A DNA stretch of 64,000 nt from Candidatus Sedimenticola endophacoides (GTDB taxonomy: Bacteria; Pseudomonadota; Gammaproteobacteria; Chromatiales; Chromatiaceae), in assembly GCA_003062205.1 (NCBI GenBank), contig PQCP01000096.1, forward strand, positions 1 through 64,000, given 5' to 3'. Made by a program: the position numbers and the translations under genes. Positions 49,071 to 58,689 of the stretch are shown in pieces (the stretch's first letter is position 1; every line of letters begins with the position of its first letter). The notes beneath the pieces are model-generated. The model did no database searches. It worked only from the letters and a program-made list of their open reading frames with translations, and was not told where the DNA came from.

Positions 49071-50012
49071 TCAGCCGTTGCGCTGTAGCCACACCTCCAG
49101 GCCCTGGGCGCAGAGCCCGATATCCATTGCCAGCAGATCGTCGAACCCCTTCCGGTCGAGCGCGCAGCCGTGGTTGCGCAGGGCCTCCCTGTGGTAGTCG
49201 AGCAGGGCGCTGTAGATCCCGGCGTAGGGTGTGGTTGGATCGGCGCGAGCGACGATGGCCACGTAGTCGTCGATCTGCCGGTGCAGCCAGGCGGCCAGTG
49301 GCGCGGGGTTCTCCACACTGCAGTAGTGGGTCAGGTACATCCGCTCCGGCTGCGGTTCCAGGAGCCGGTCGATGGTCTGGTGCCAGGCCTCGGGGTCGAA
49401 CTGCACCGGGGTCGTGGGGAGGAGCATGAAGGGGCCCCGTTCGGTGGCCAACTCCGGGTAGGCGATGCCGAAGGTATCGCCGGTAAACATGCCGCGGCTT
49501 CGCGGGTCCCACAGGCAGATGTGGTGGCGGGCGTGGCCCGGGGTGTCTAGACAGACCAGGGTGCGGCCGCCGATCTCGACCTCCAGCCCGTCCCCCGCCT
49601 CGGTGACGCGCGCCGGGTCGATGGGGATCAGGGTCCCGTAGTCGCGCTCGAACTGCGCCTCGCCGTAGACCGCGGTCGCCCCGGCGATCAGTTTGGCGGG
49701 GTCGGTCATGTGGCGGGCCCCGAAGGGATGGATCAGCAGGCGTGCCTCGGGTAGACGCTCCATCAGCTCCCCCGCCCCACCGGCATGATCCAGGTGGACA
49801 TGGGTCGGTATCACGTACTTTACCTGGTGCGGCGCCAGGCCCTTGTGCTCCAGCAGCTCCATCACCGAGGGCACGGTGTTGTTGGTGCCGGTGTCGATCA
49901 GGGCCGCCTCGCCATCGCCCTCCAGTAGATAGCAGCAGGCAAGGTTCGGGCGTTGAAAATGGGCCTCTATGCAGGTGATCCCATGGCCCAGGTCGCGGTA
50001 GGAGAGTTTCAC
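49071..50012 (-). CDS. Metallo-beta-lactamase-fold hydrolase
   Basis: 313 residues from a GTG at 50012 (VKLSYRDLGHGI). The metal-binding motif is THVHLDHAGG near residue 80, with LVCLDTPGHARHHICLW and MFTGDTFGIAYP giving later ligands. Overall layout resembles the glyoxalase II-like/MBL hydrolases; the substrate cannot be read from sequence. A longer frame starts at 50078 but its first residues look non-coding. Convergent with the preceding plus-strand gene. Confidence 0.85.
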   Translation of the reverse strand: MKLSYRDLGHGITCIEAHFQRPNLACCYLLEGDGEAALIDTGTNNTVPSVMELLEHKGLAPHQVKYVIPTHVHLDHAGGAGELMERLPEARLLIHPFGARHMTDPAKLIAGATAVYGEAQFERDYGTLIPIDPARVTEAGDGLEVEIGGRTLVCLDTPGHARHHICLWDPRSRGMFTGDTFGIAYPELATERGPFMLLPTTPVQFDPEAWHQTIDRLLEPQPERMYLTHYCSVENPAPLAAWLHRQIDDYVAIVARADPTTPYAGIYSALLDYHREALRNHGCALDRKGFDDLLAMDIGLCAQGLEVWLQRNG

Positions 50013-50272
50013 TTCGATTACTCGCTCAGGTTGACGGTGAGGTTGATCAGGGTGGCACTTTGCCACGCTTTGCTGCACTGAACAAGGGCGTGCCGGCCCC
50101 GCCCCTTGTGCCGGGAGCGGCGATGGCCGATCATTGGCGCCGCCCGCAGCGCCTGGCCGAAGGGCTTCGGCAAGCCGGGTAACGCGGCGACCGCCCTGGC
50201 GGAAACCGAATGCGCGGGGTGCGCAACCACACCCGGGGTCCGCCCCGGTCGAGAGAGCGAAGGAGAAACCGA

Positions 50273-50497
50273 ATGGGTTCCCATATCTACAAGAAAGTCG
50301 AGCTGGTGGGCTCCTCCACCGAGAGTTCCGACCGGGCGATCGAGAATGCCCTGGCCCGGGCGGCGGAGAGTATCCGCAATATGGACTGGTTCGAGGTCCA
50401 GGAGACGCGCGGGCACATCGTCAATGGCAAGGTCGCGCACTGGCAGGTGGTGATCAAGGTCGGATTTCGCCTCGACGAGGGTGACGCCCCGCACTGA
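50273..50497 (+). CDS. Dodecin family flavin-binding protein
   Basis: 74 residues, the usual dodecin size. Dodecins form hollow dodecamers that store or buffer flavins. Motifs: HIYKKVELVGSSTESSDRAI, ALARAAESIRNMDWFEVQE with the flavin-stacking Trp, and VAHWQVVIKVGFRLD. Start at 50273 with AAGGAG upstream. Monocistronic, convergent with argF. Confidence 0.93.
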   Translation: MGSHIYKKVELVGSSTESSDRAIENALARAAESIRNMDWFEVQETRGHIVNGKVAHWQVVIKVGFRLDEGDAPH

Positions 50498-50520
50498 ACG
50501 AAGCGCGCGGTCGCGGATGC

Positions 50521-51432
50521 TCAGCCCAGCAGCATCTCCAGCAGCGCCTTCTGGGCGTGCATCCGGTTCTCCGCCTCGTCCCATACCACGCTGTCGGGAC
50601 GGTCAATGACCGAGGCGCTCACCTCCTCGCCCCGGTGCGCCGGCAGGCAGTGCATGAACAGCGCCTCGGGGTTTGCCCGCTCCATCAGGGCGTCGTTGAC
50701 CTGATAGCCGGCGAAGGCGCGCATGCGCCGGGCCTGCTCCTCCTCCTGGCCCATGCTGGCCCATACGTCGGTCACCACCAGATCGGCGCCCGTGGCCGCC
50801 TGCATCGGGTCGCGGGTCAGGGTGCAGCGATCGCGGGCCGGTTCCAGCACCGGGGTCTGCGGGTCGAAACCCTCGGGGCAGGCGATGTTGAGCTGGAAAT
50901 CGAACTGGCGGGCGGCGTTGATGTAGGAGTGGCACATATTGTTGCCGTCGCCGATCCAGGCCACGGTGCGGCCGCGGATGTCGCCCCGGTGTTCAAAGTA
51001 GGTCTGCATGTCCGCGATCAGCTGACAGGGATGAAACAGGTCGGTGAGGGCATTGATCACCGGCACTCGTGAATGGGCGGCGAAGCGCTCCACCTTCGCC
51101 TGCTCGAAGGTGCGGATCATCACGCAATCCACCATCCGCGACAGCACCCTGGCGCTATCCTCGATCGGCTCTCCACGTCCCAGTTGGGTGTCGCCGGGGG
51201 AGAGAAACAGGGCATGGCCGCCGAGTTGGGTCATGCCCGCCTCGAAGGAGACGCGGGTACGGGTCGATGCCTTTTCGAAGATCATCCCCAGGGTGCGGTT
51301 GCGCAGGGGGGTGTGTGCCTCGCCGGCGTAGTGCATGCGCTTGAGTTCGCTGGCGCGCCGGATCAGGTCGTGCAGCTCCCCGGGGGTGAAGTCAAGCAGG
51401 GAGAGGAAGTGTCTAGGGGCATTGTTGTGCAT
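50521..51432 (-). CDS. argF: Ornithine carbamoyltransferase
   Basis: Forms citrulline from ornithine and carbamoyl phosphate in arginine synthesis. 303 residues, with the carbamoyl-phosphate motif [15 protein letters not shown] near residue 52, [30 protein letters not shown] and the ornithine-binding [14 protein letters not shown]. It lies 26 bases downstream of argD on the same strand, forming argD-argF. Confidence 0.96.
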   Translation of the reverse strand: MHNNAPRHFLSLLDFTPGELHDLIRRASELKRMHYAGEAHTPLRNRTLGMIFEKASTRTRVSFEAGMTQLGGHALFLSPGDTQLGRGEPIEDSARVLSRMVDCVMIRTFEQAKVERFAAHSRVPVINALTDLFHPCQLIADMQTYFEHRGDIRGRTVAWIGDGNNMCHSYINAARQFDFQLNIACPEGFDPQTPVLEPARDRCTLTRDPMQAATGADLVVTDVWASMGQEEEQARRMRAFAGYQVNDALMERANPEALFMHCLPAHRGEEVSASVIDRPDSVVWDEAENRMHAQKALLEMLLG

Positions 51433-51458
51433 CGTCTGTGCCTTTTCCGGCAGGCAGG

Positions 51459-52637
<1,179 letters not shown>

Positions 52638-52773
52638 CTTTTATCCTCAGGGGCTGTGCCCCAAAAAACGAAAGGCAGCCCGACTGTCGCTTCGGCTACC
52701 CTTCATTATTGGTCCGAAAAATCCAAGAAAACCACGCATAATATCGATTGAGGGGGGTGTATGCAACAATCGC

Positions 52774-52800
52774 TTGCAGTTCTCACTCCCGGGCTATATC
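52774..52800 (+). promoter_or_regulatory. Candidate rnpB promoter
   Basis: TTGCAG, 15-base spacer (16 if shifted by one base), TATATC, about ten bases before the predicted 5' end of RNase P RNA. Position supports it more than the match does. Confidence 0.5.
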
Positions 52801-52805
52801 TTTGC

Positions 52806-53170
52806 CGCCGGGAGTCGGCCGGATGATCGCGGCCCCGACAGGGGCGGAGGAAAGTCCGGGCTCCACAGGACAGGGTGCCAGGTAACGCCTGGGGGGCGCG
52901 AGCCTACGGAAAGTGCAACAGAAAAGATACCGCCGGTCCTTCGGGTCCGGTAAGGGTGAAATGGTGCGGTAAGAGCGCACCGCGTCACTGGTAACAGGGG
53001 CGGCACGGCAAACCCCACCCGGAGCAAGACCAAATAGGAGAGCAGTCGGCGCAAGCCGCAACGTGTGGTCCGCACGGCTCTCGGGTAGGTCGCTTGAGGC
53101 GCGCGGCGACGCGTGACCCAGATGAATGATCGTCCTCGACAGAACCCGGCTTACAGGCCGGCTCCCACCT
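52806..53170 (+). ncRNA. rnpB: RNase P RNA, class A
   Basis: Catalytic RNA that matures tRNA 5' ends. The bacterial core is unmistakable: GAGGAAAGTCCGGGCTCC near the 5' side, GGTAACGCCTGG, CAACAGAAAAGATACCGCC, GGTAAGGGTGAAA, and AGATGAATGAT with CGACAGAACCCGGCTTAC at the 3' side. P1 is formed by GGGAGTCGGCC at 52810-52820 and GGCCGGCTCCC at 53156-53166, fixing the approximate ends. It precedes the mra promoter, as in many gammaproteobacteria. Confidence 0.97.
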
Positions 53171-53334
53171 CCCTTTATATGTACCCCTTAATTTCCCTTT
53201 TTCCGAGAATCCACTTTAACTTGCTATCTTAGCGAGTTGTTTTGGGTGGTTTTTGCTCCTCTGACAGGAATATAATTCCTCTGATAACTCATTGTCTTTA
53301 AAGGAGCTTTTCCCTGTTTTGCCCGGGATTTTTC

Positions 53335-53364
53335 TTGACAAGTGGCGAGAGCGGTACCTATTAT
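53335..53364 (+). promoter_or_regulatory. Sigma70-like promoter of the dcw (mra) cluster
   Basis: TTGACA (perfect), 18-base spacer, TATTAT (five of six), about 70 bases before the mraZ start and overlapping the first MraZ-type box. It is likely the main promoter for mraZ and downstream division genes. Confidence 0.8.
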
Positions 53365-53398
53365 GGTGATAAGTGGAGGAAAGTGGGTATTAATGGAA
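53364..53398 (+). promoter_or_regulatory. MraZ operator: four direct repeats
   Basis: TGGTG, TGGAG, TGGGT and TGGAA start at 53364, 53374, 53384 and 53394, exactly ten bases apart with five-base spacers. Known MraZ operators are TGGGN direct repeats with five-base spacers just downstream of the mra promoter, so this fits autorepression by MraZ, although only one box is the canonical TGGGN. Confidence 0.75.
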
Positions 53399-53431
53399 AA
53401 TAAGCCCATGTAGCCTAACGGGGGGAGTGCT

Positions 53432-53884
53432 TTGTTTCGGGGAGTCACCAATATCAATCTCGACGCCAAGGGGCGTCTCGCCATCCCGACGCGCTATCGC
53501 GACGGATTGCGGGATTGTTGTGGCTCCGAGTTGGTGATTACCGCCGACACCGACCGCTCCCTGCTGATCTATCCGCTGCCCGAGTGGCATCAGATCGAGC
53601 GCAAGTTGATGCGGCTCCCCACATTCAACAAGACAGCACGCCAACTCCAGCGCTTGATGGTCGGTTATGCCACCGAGGTGGAGATGGATGCCCAGGGGCG
53701 CGTGTTGTTGCCCGCGCCGTTGCGGGAGTTCGCCCGCCTCGACAAGCATGTCGTGCTGGTCGGGCAGGGTACCAAGTTCGAGCTGTGGGATGCCGAACGC
53801 TGGAATGAGCAACAGGGCTGGATCGACGGGGTCGATCTGGAGTCGCTCGACCTGCCGGCCGGGCTCGAAGATCTGTCGATCTGA
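53432..53884 (+). CDS. mraZ: MraZ, transcriptional regulator of the dcw cluster
   Basis: 150 residues, two AbrB/MazE-like swapped-hairpin repeats, each with the DxxxR signature: NLDAKGRLAIPTRYR near the N-terminus and MDAQGRVLLPAPLRE near residue 80. It forms ring oligomers and represses the mra promoter. The start is a TTG (MFRGVTN) with GGGGGAG five bases upstream; a rare start may keep its level low. Two bases separate it from rsmH. Confidence 0.95.
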   Translation: MFRGVTNINLDAKGRLAIPTRYRDGLRDCCGSELVITADTDRSLLIYPLPEWHQIERKLMRLPTFNKTARQLQRLMVGYATEVEMDAQGRVLLPAPLREFARLDKHVVLVGQGTKFELWDAERWNEQQGWIDGVDLESLDLPAGLEDLSI

Positions 53885-53886
53885 GG

Positions 53887-54822
53887 ATGGCCGCTTCGGG
53901 GGAACATCGGCCGGTTCTTTACGCGGCGGCGCTGGAGGCGATCTCCGTGCGCCCGGACGGGATCTATATGGATGGAACCTTCGGTCGGGGCGGACATAGC
54001 CGGGGCATTCTCCAGGCGCTTGCGCCGGGGGGGCGCTTGATCGCCATCGACAAGGATCCCGATGCCGTTGCCTGGGGGCGTCACCGGTTCGGCGGTGACG
54101 GACGCTTTGTGATCGAGCAGGGGTCGTTTGCCATGCTGGAGCGGTTCGCTGAACAACATGGGGTGGTCGGCAAGGTGTCGGGGATTCTCCTCGACCTGGG
54201 GGTCTCTTCACCCCAGCTGGACCGCCCCGAGCGCGGTTTCAGCTTTCTCAACGACGGCCCTCTGGATATGCGCATGGACAACAGCGGAGGTGTCAGCGCG
54301 CGGGAGTGGATCGCCAGTGCCAGGCCCGCAGAGATGGCACAGGTGATCAAGACCTACGGCGAGGAGCGTTTCGGCAAGCGCATCGCTCACGCCATTGAGC
54401 AGGCCCGGGCGCAGGCGCCGATCGAGACCACCGTCCGCCTGGCGGAGATCGTCGCCGCGGCGATGCCGGTGCATGAGAAGGGCAGGCACCCGGCGACCCG
54501 CACCTTCCAGGCGATCCGCATCTTCATCAACCGGGAGCTGGACGATCTGCGCGACTGTCTGGAGCAGTCGCTGCGCGTGTTGGCCCCGGGCGGACGGCTG
54601 GCAGTGATCAGTTTCCACTCCCTGGAGGACCGCATCGTCAAGCGCTTTATGCGCGATCAGGAGCGGGGAGCATCGATCCCCAAGGGGGTGCCGGTGACCC
54701 AGACGCAGTTGGCCGCGAAACTGCGGCGTGTCGGCGGATCGACGCGTCCGGCCCTGGAGGAGGTGCAGGCCAATCCGCGGGCGCGCAGCGCTGTGCTGCG
54801 GGTGGCGGAGGTGCGCGGATGA
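53887..54822 (+). CDS. rsmH: 16S rRNA (cytosine-1402-N4)-methyltransferase RsmH
   Basis: SAM-dependent methyltransferase (MraW) acting on C1402 of 16S rRNA. 311 residues with HRPVLYAAALEAI, YMDGTFGRGGHSRGIL (SAM site), GILLDLGVSSPQLDRPERGF, and AVISFHSLEDRIVKRFMR. Its stop overlaps the ftsL start by four bases (ATGA). Confidence 0.96.
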   Translation: MAASGEHRPVLYAAALEAISVRPDGIYMDGTFGRGGHSRGILQALAPGGRLIAIDKDPDAVAWGRHRFGGDGRFVIEQGSFAMLERFAEQHGVVGKVSGILLDLGVSSPQLDRPERGFSFLNDGPLDMRMDNSGGVSAREWIASARPAEMAQVIKTYGEERFGKRIAHAIEQARAQAPIETTVRLAEIVAAAMPVHEKGRHPATRTFQAIRIFINRELDDLRDCLEQSLRVLAPGGRLAVISFHSLEDRIVKRFMRDQERGASIPKGVPVTQTQLAAKLRRVGGSTRPALEEVQANPRARSAVLRVAEVRG

Positions 54823-55097
54823 CTCGTGGGCAGTTGGCGCTTGCGGTGTCTCTGTCGCTGTTGGTGGTCGTTTCCGGCATCGGCGTGGTGTATGCGAAGT
54901 ATGCCTCCCGGAAACATTTTTTGGAGCTGCAGGGGTTGCAGGGCGAGCGGGACGCCCTGGATGTGGAGTGGGGCCGGTTGCAGTTGGAGTTGAGCACCTG
55001 GGCCACCCACGGGCGCATCGAAAGCGAGGCGCGTGAGCGTTTGAATATGCACATGCCAAAGACGGAAGAGGTTGTGTTGATCAGGTTGGAGCCGTGA
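54819..55097 (+). CDS. ftsL: Cell division protein FtsL
   Basis: 92-residue bitopic membrane protein, a subunit of the FtsQLB complex activating septal peptidoglycan synthesis. One membrane segment (LALAVSLSLLVVVSGIGVVYA, residues 5-25) is followed by a periplasmic leucine-rich coiled coil and the C-terminal ARERLNMHMPKTEEVVLI motif. Its TGA overlaps the ancestral GTG start of ftsI at 55094. Confidence 0.93.
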   Translation: MTRGQLALAVSLSLLVVVSGIGVVYAKYASRKHFLELQGLQGERDALDVEWGRLQLELSTWATHGRIESEARERLNMHMPKTEEVVLIRLEP

Positions 55098-55114
55098 ATA
55101 CGAAGAGACGTCCG

Positions 55115-55411
55115 CTAACCGCCATGGAGAGCGAAGCGAAGGCGGTTAGTCCCCGATAGGCGTAGGCGCGGTTGTATGGCCGCAGTTACGACCGATAGGG
55201 AGTGACGTAGGGCATACAAATAGCGCATCCGACACGCCGTAGAGTCATTGTGGTCATCATGACGGAGTTGCGCACGAGCAGCTTTGCTGCAATGTGCGGG
55301 ACGGAGTCGTGATGAGCGCAGGACGGTCGGGGCAGTAACGGCTGTCGCGTTGGCGAGTCGATTTTGGGGACTGGGATGTCCCAAAATCTTTCACGAGGTA
55401 GCGACACTCTT
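55115..55411 (+). mobile_element. 297-bp structured repeat element, copy 3 (inside ftsI)
   Basis: By eye identical to copies 1 and 2. It interrupts ftsI immediately after codon 7 of the ancestral frame (GTG at 55094, MNTKRRP), at codon phase 0 and in sense. Left hairpin 55115-55149; right hairpin GATTTTGGG/CCCAAAATC at 55360-55388 with ATG 55376 in its loop. The upstream frame stops at 55157-55159. Deleting exactly 297 bases gives MNTKRRP joined to EQRVAKTMKQ in one frame. Right junction GAACAG. Confidence 0.92.
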
Positions 55412-55432
55412 GAACAGCGGGTTGCCAAGACC

Positions 55433-57160
55433 ATGAAGCAGGAGCGGGTGGTGCTGCCGAGTTACCGGCGGCGGCGTTGGACGCTGCTTACCCTGCTGGG
55501 TGTTGCGCTGGTGGCGCTGGTATGGCGGGCGGTGGATCAGCAGATATTCGAGACTGACTTTCTGCAGAATGAGGGGGAGCGGCGTCACCTGCGGGTTGTG
55601 GATATCTCGGCTCACCGCGGCATGGTTACCGACCGGCGTGGCGAGCCGGTGGCGATCAGCACTCCGGTGGAGTCGGTGTGGGCCAATCCGCGGGTTTTCT
55701 CTCCGGATCCCAAGGCGCTTTCCGCGCTGGCCGGAATACTGGAGAAGGACGGTGATGAGATGCGCCGGCAGTTGGCGGCACGCAGCGACCGTTCATTCAT
55801 CTACCTGAGGCGACGCGTCAATCCGGATGTGGCGCGGCAGGTGATGGAACTGGTGGAGCGGGAAGATTTGCGCGGCATCGGGCTGCAGCGGGAGTTTCGA
55901 CGCTACTACCCTGATGGTGAGGTGTTAGCGCATGTGGTGGGATTTACCGATGTCGATGATCAGGGGCAGGAGGGGCTGGAGCGGGCCTTCAATGACCACC
56001 TTGAAGGGGTTCCCGGGAAAAAACGGGTACTTCAGGATGGTTTGGCGCGGCCGGTCAAGGATGTGGAAAGCATCAGCAAGCCCATGCCGGGCAGACAGCT
56101 GCATTTGAGTATCGACCGCAGGCTGCAGTTTCTCGCCTACCGCGAGCTGAAGGCCGCGGTAGGCGCCCACCGTGCCCGGTCCGGGTCGGTGGTGATCCTC
56201 GACGCAAAAAGCGGAGAGATCCTGGTTATGGTCAACCAGCCCGCTTATAACCCGAACGGTGCCAGGGACGGTGCCGGCGGGAGTCTGCGGAACCGCGCCA
56301 TGACAGATGTCTTCGAGCCGGGCTCCACCATGAAGCCGTTCACCATCGCAGCGGGTCTTGAATTGGGAGATTTTTCCCCCGAAACGCGAATTGATACCGC
56401 ACCCGGTTTCTATAAGGTCGGCCGCCACCAGATCAGGGATCACAGAAATTATGGCACCATCGATTTGCCCACTGTGCTGCGCAAATCGAGCAATGTGGGG
56501 GCGAGCAAGGTGGCACTGGCCCTGCCCAAGCGTGAGTTGTGGGGGCTGTTCTCAAGCCTTGGTTTCGGAGAGCTGAGCGCGGTGGGCTTTCCCGGCGAGG
56601 CCAATGGTCAGTTGCTGCCTTACACCCAGTGGGCGGAGATTGACCACGCCACCATTGCCTTCGGATACAGCCTGTCGGTGACTCCGTTGCAACTGGCCCA
56701 GGCCTACGCGGTACTGGCCAACGACGGTGTCAGGTTGCCGGTTACGCTGCTGCATCGGGAAGAGGCGCCGGCGGGTCGCCGGGTGCTCAGCGTGGCCACC
56801 GCCCGCTCGATCCGGGGGATGCTCGAATCCGTGGTTTCCGCTGAGGGGACGGCACCGGCGGCGGCCGTGTCAGGCTATCGGGTGGCCGGCAAGACCGGTA
56901 CGGTTAAGAAGAGCGTCAGGGGGGGGTACGCCGATGACCGATATCTCTCCGTGTTCGCGGGTATGGCGCCACTGAGCGATCCCCGGCTGGTGATGGTGGT
57001 GGTGGTGGATGAGCCGTCAACGGGTGAATTCTACGGTGGTAAGGTGGCGGCGCCGGTGTTTTCCCGGGTGATGACCGGCGCTTTGCGCCTGCTCAATGTC
57101 GCCCCCGATGCGGTGGTCGAGACGCCCCCGCGTGTGGCGGGTGTGGAGGCCCGGCAGTGA
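55433..57160 (+). CDS. ftsI: FtsI (PBP3), septal peptidoglycan transpeptidase
   Basis: Class B penicillin-binding protein needed for division. From the ATG at 55433 it is 575 residues: a basic 16-residue tail, a membrane anchor (about 17-32), a dimerisation domain (RGMVTDRRGEPVAIST) and a transpeptidase domain with Ser298 in STMK, SSN at 352-354 and KTG at 487. The ancestral start was the GTG at 55094 overlapping ftsL, but the 297-bp element follows its seventh codon. Working starts are therefore 55433 (only a weak GCGGG-type site upstream) or 55376 inside the element, which would add MSQNLSRGSDTLEQRVAKT. Because the gene is essential, one of these, or removal of the element at RNA level, must supply protein. 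Confidence 0.9.
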   Translation: MKQERVVLPSYRRRRWTLLTLLGVALVALVWRAVDQQIFETDFLQNEGERRHLRVVDISAHRGMVTDRRGEPVAISTPVESVWANPRVFSPDPKALSALAGILEKDGDEMRRQLAARSDRSFIYLRRRVNPDVARQVMELVEREDLRGIGLQREFRRYYPDGEVLAHVVGFTDVDDQGQEGLERAFNDHLEGVPGKKRVLQDGLARPVKDVESISKPMPGRQLHLSIDRRLQFLAYRELKAAVGAHRARSGSVVILDAKSGEILVMVNQPAYNPNGARDGAGGSLRNRAMTDVFEPGSTMKPFTIAAGLELGDFSPETRIDTAPGFYKVGRHQIRDHRNYGTIDLPTVLRKSSNVGASKVALALPKRELWGLFSSLGFGELSAVGFPGEANGQLLPYTQWAEIDHATIAFGYSLSVTPLQLAQAYAVLANDGVRLPVTLLHREEAPAGRRVLSVATARSIRGMLESVVSAEGTAPAAAVSGYRVAGKTGTVKKSVRGGYADDRYLSVFAGMAPLSDPRLVMVVVVDEPSTGEFYGGKVAAPVFSRVMTGALRLLNVAPDAVVETPPRVAGVEARQ

Positions 57161-58689
57161 TGGCGGCGCGGCGGATCGACCCCCAGGGGATGGCGCTGTC
57201 GCGTCTGCTGTCGGGACTCGCCGCGGTGGCGGCCGGAGAGGAGCGGACGGTACGCGGCCTGACGCTCGACAGTCGCCGGCTTGCTCCCGGAGATCTGTTC
57301 CTCGCCTGCGCCGGCACCCGGCATCACGGCATGGCATTCGCCGAGCAGGCGATCCGTGCGGGGGCGGCGGCGATCCTCTATGAGCCGGATTCGGAGTGGT
57401 TTCCGGAGCGGATCGAGGCCAAGGGTTATGCGGCGCGCCTGCCGGTGATCGCGGTGGAGGGACTCGGGCGCAGGGTCAGCGCCCTGGCCGGGACCTTCTT
57501 CGGGCATCCGTCGCGGGCATTGCACCTGGTCGGTGTTACCGGCACCAACGGCAAGACCAGCTGCAGCCAGTTTCTGGCCCAGGCCCTGGAGGGGGATCAC
57601 CGCTGTGGGGTGATCGGGACCCTGGGCAACGGCTTCCCTGGCGCCCTGGAGCCGGGCGCTCACACCACCCCCGATCCGATCGAGCTGCAGGCGTTGCTGC
57701 GGGGCATGTTGGAGGCCGGGGCCGAGAGCGTCGCCATGGAGGTCTCCTCCCACGCCTTGGATCAGGGGCGGGCCGGGGATCTGCGTTTCGATACCGCGCT
57801 GTTTACCAATCTCAGCCGCGATCACCTCGATTACCACGGCAGCATGGCGGCTTATGGCGCCTCCAAGCGGCGGCTGTTCCAGATGCCGGGCCTGAAGGCG
57901 GCGGTGCTCAACCTCGATGATCCGTTCGGCCGTGGTCTGCTCCGGGATTTGCCGCCGGAAGTGGAAGCGGTGGGTTATGGGCTCGACCCGTCCGGCGCCG
58001 CCGGGGTCGGGCGCTGGGTTGGTGCCGGGCGTGTTGACGCCTCCCTCGATGGCATGCGGATCGCCATTCACGGCAGTTGGGGCGAGGGAACACTGCACAC
58101 CCCGCTGCTCGGACGCTTCAATGTCAGCAATCTGCTGGCCGTGCTCGCGGTGCTTCTGTATCGCGGAATGCCCCTGAAGGAGGCCCTGTCGCGCCTTGAA
58201 AGGGTGCGCACCGCCGCCGGGCGCATGGAGGCGTTCGGAGGTCATGGGCAGCCCCTGGTCGTGGTCGATTTCGCCCACACCCCGGATGCCCTGGAGCAGG
58301 CCCTGCGGGCGCTGCGCCCCCACGCCGGCGGGCGGCTGATGGTGCTGTTCGGCTGTGGCGGTGACCGCGACCGGGGCAAGCGTCCCGAGATGGGGGCGGT
58401 GGCCGAACGCCTGGCCGACGTGGTCTGGATCAGTGATGACAATCCCCGCAGCGAGAGTGGCGACGCCATTGTGGCGGGCATCCTCTCCGGCCTCGCCCGA
58501 CCCCGGGCGGCCCGGGTCGAGCGTGATCGCGGTGCCGCCATCCGGGCGGTGATCGCCGAGGCGGGGGCGGGGGATCTGATCCTGATCGCAGGCAAGGGGC
58601 ATGAGACCCACCAGCAGGTGGGTGAGCTGAAATACCCCTTCAGTGACCGCGCGGTGGTGGCCGAGGCACTGGCCGGAGGTGGGCAATGA
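57160..58689 (+). CDS. murE: UDP-MurNAc-tripeptide synthetase MurE (meso-DAP adding)
   Basis: Adds meso-diaminopimelate to UDP-MurNAc-L-Ala-D-Glu. 509 residues from the ATG at 57160, whose A is the last base of the ftsI TGA. Motifs: VRGLTLDSRRLAPGDLFLAC, ATP loop GVTGTNGKTSCSQFL, HTTPDPIELQ, and SDDNPRSE, the DNPR motif that marks meso-DAP rather than lysine specificity. It overlaps murF by four bases. Confidence 0.96.
   Translation: MAARRIDPQGMALSRLLSGLAAVAAGEERTVRGLTLDSRRLAPGDLFLACAGTRHHGMAFAEQAIRAGAAAILYEPDSEWFPERIEAKGYAARLPVIAVEGLGRRVSALAGTFFGHPSRALHLVGVTGTNGKTSCSQFLAQALEGDHRCGVIGTLGNGFPGALEPGAHTTPDPIELQALLRGMLEAGAESVAMEVSSHALDQGRAGDLRFDTALFTNLSRDHLDYHGSMAAYGASKRRLFQMPGLKAAVLNLDDPFGRGLLRDLPPEVEAVGYGLDPSGAAGVGRWVGAGRVDASLDGMRIAIHGSWGEGTLHTPLLGRFNVSNLLAVLAVLLYRGMPLKEALSRLERVRTAAGRMEAFGGHGQPLVVVDFAHTPDALEQALRALRPHAGGRLMVLFGCGGDRDRGKRPEMGAVAERLADVVWISDDNPRSESGDAIVAGILSGLARPRAARVERDRGAAIRAVIAEAGAGDLILIAGKGHETHQQVGELKYPFSDRAVVAEALAGGGQ

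Noticed and set aside
52794..53075. Minus-strand frames of about 93 codons over rnpB
   Set aside because: The region is RNase P RNA; these frames have no protein-like conservation.
55115..55411. The element as a group I or group II self-splicing intron
   Set aside because: The left exon ends in G rather than T and the element ends in T rather than G, against group I; it lacks the GTGYG start and AY end of group II. Copy 1 is antisense to its neighbouring gene, so splicing could not be general.
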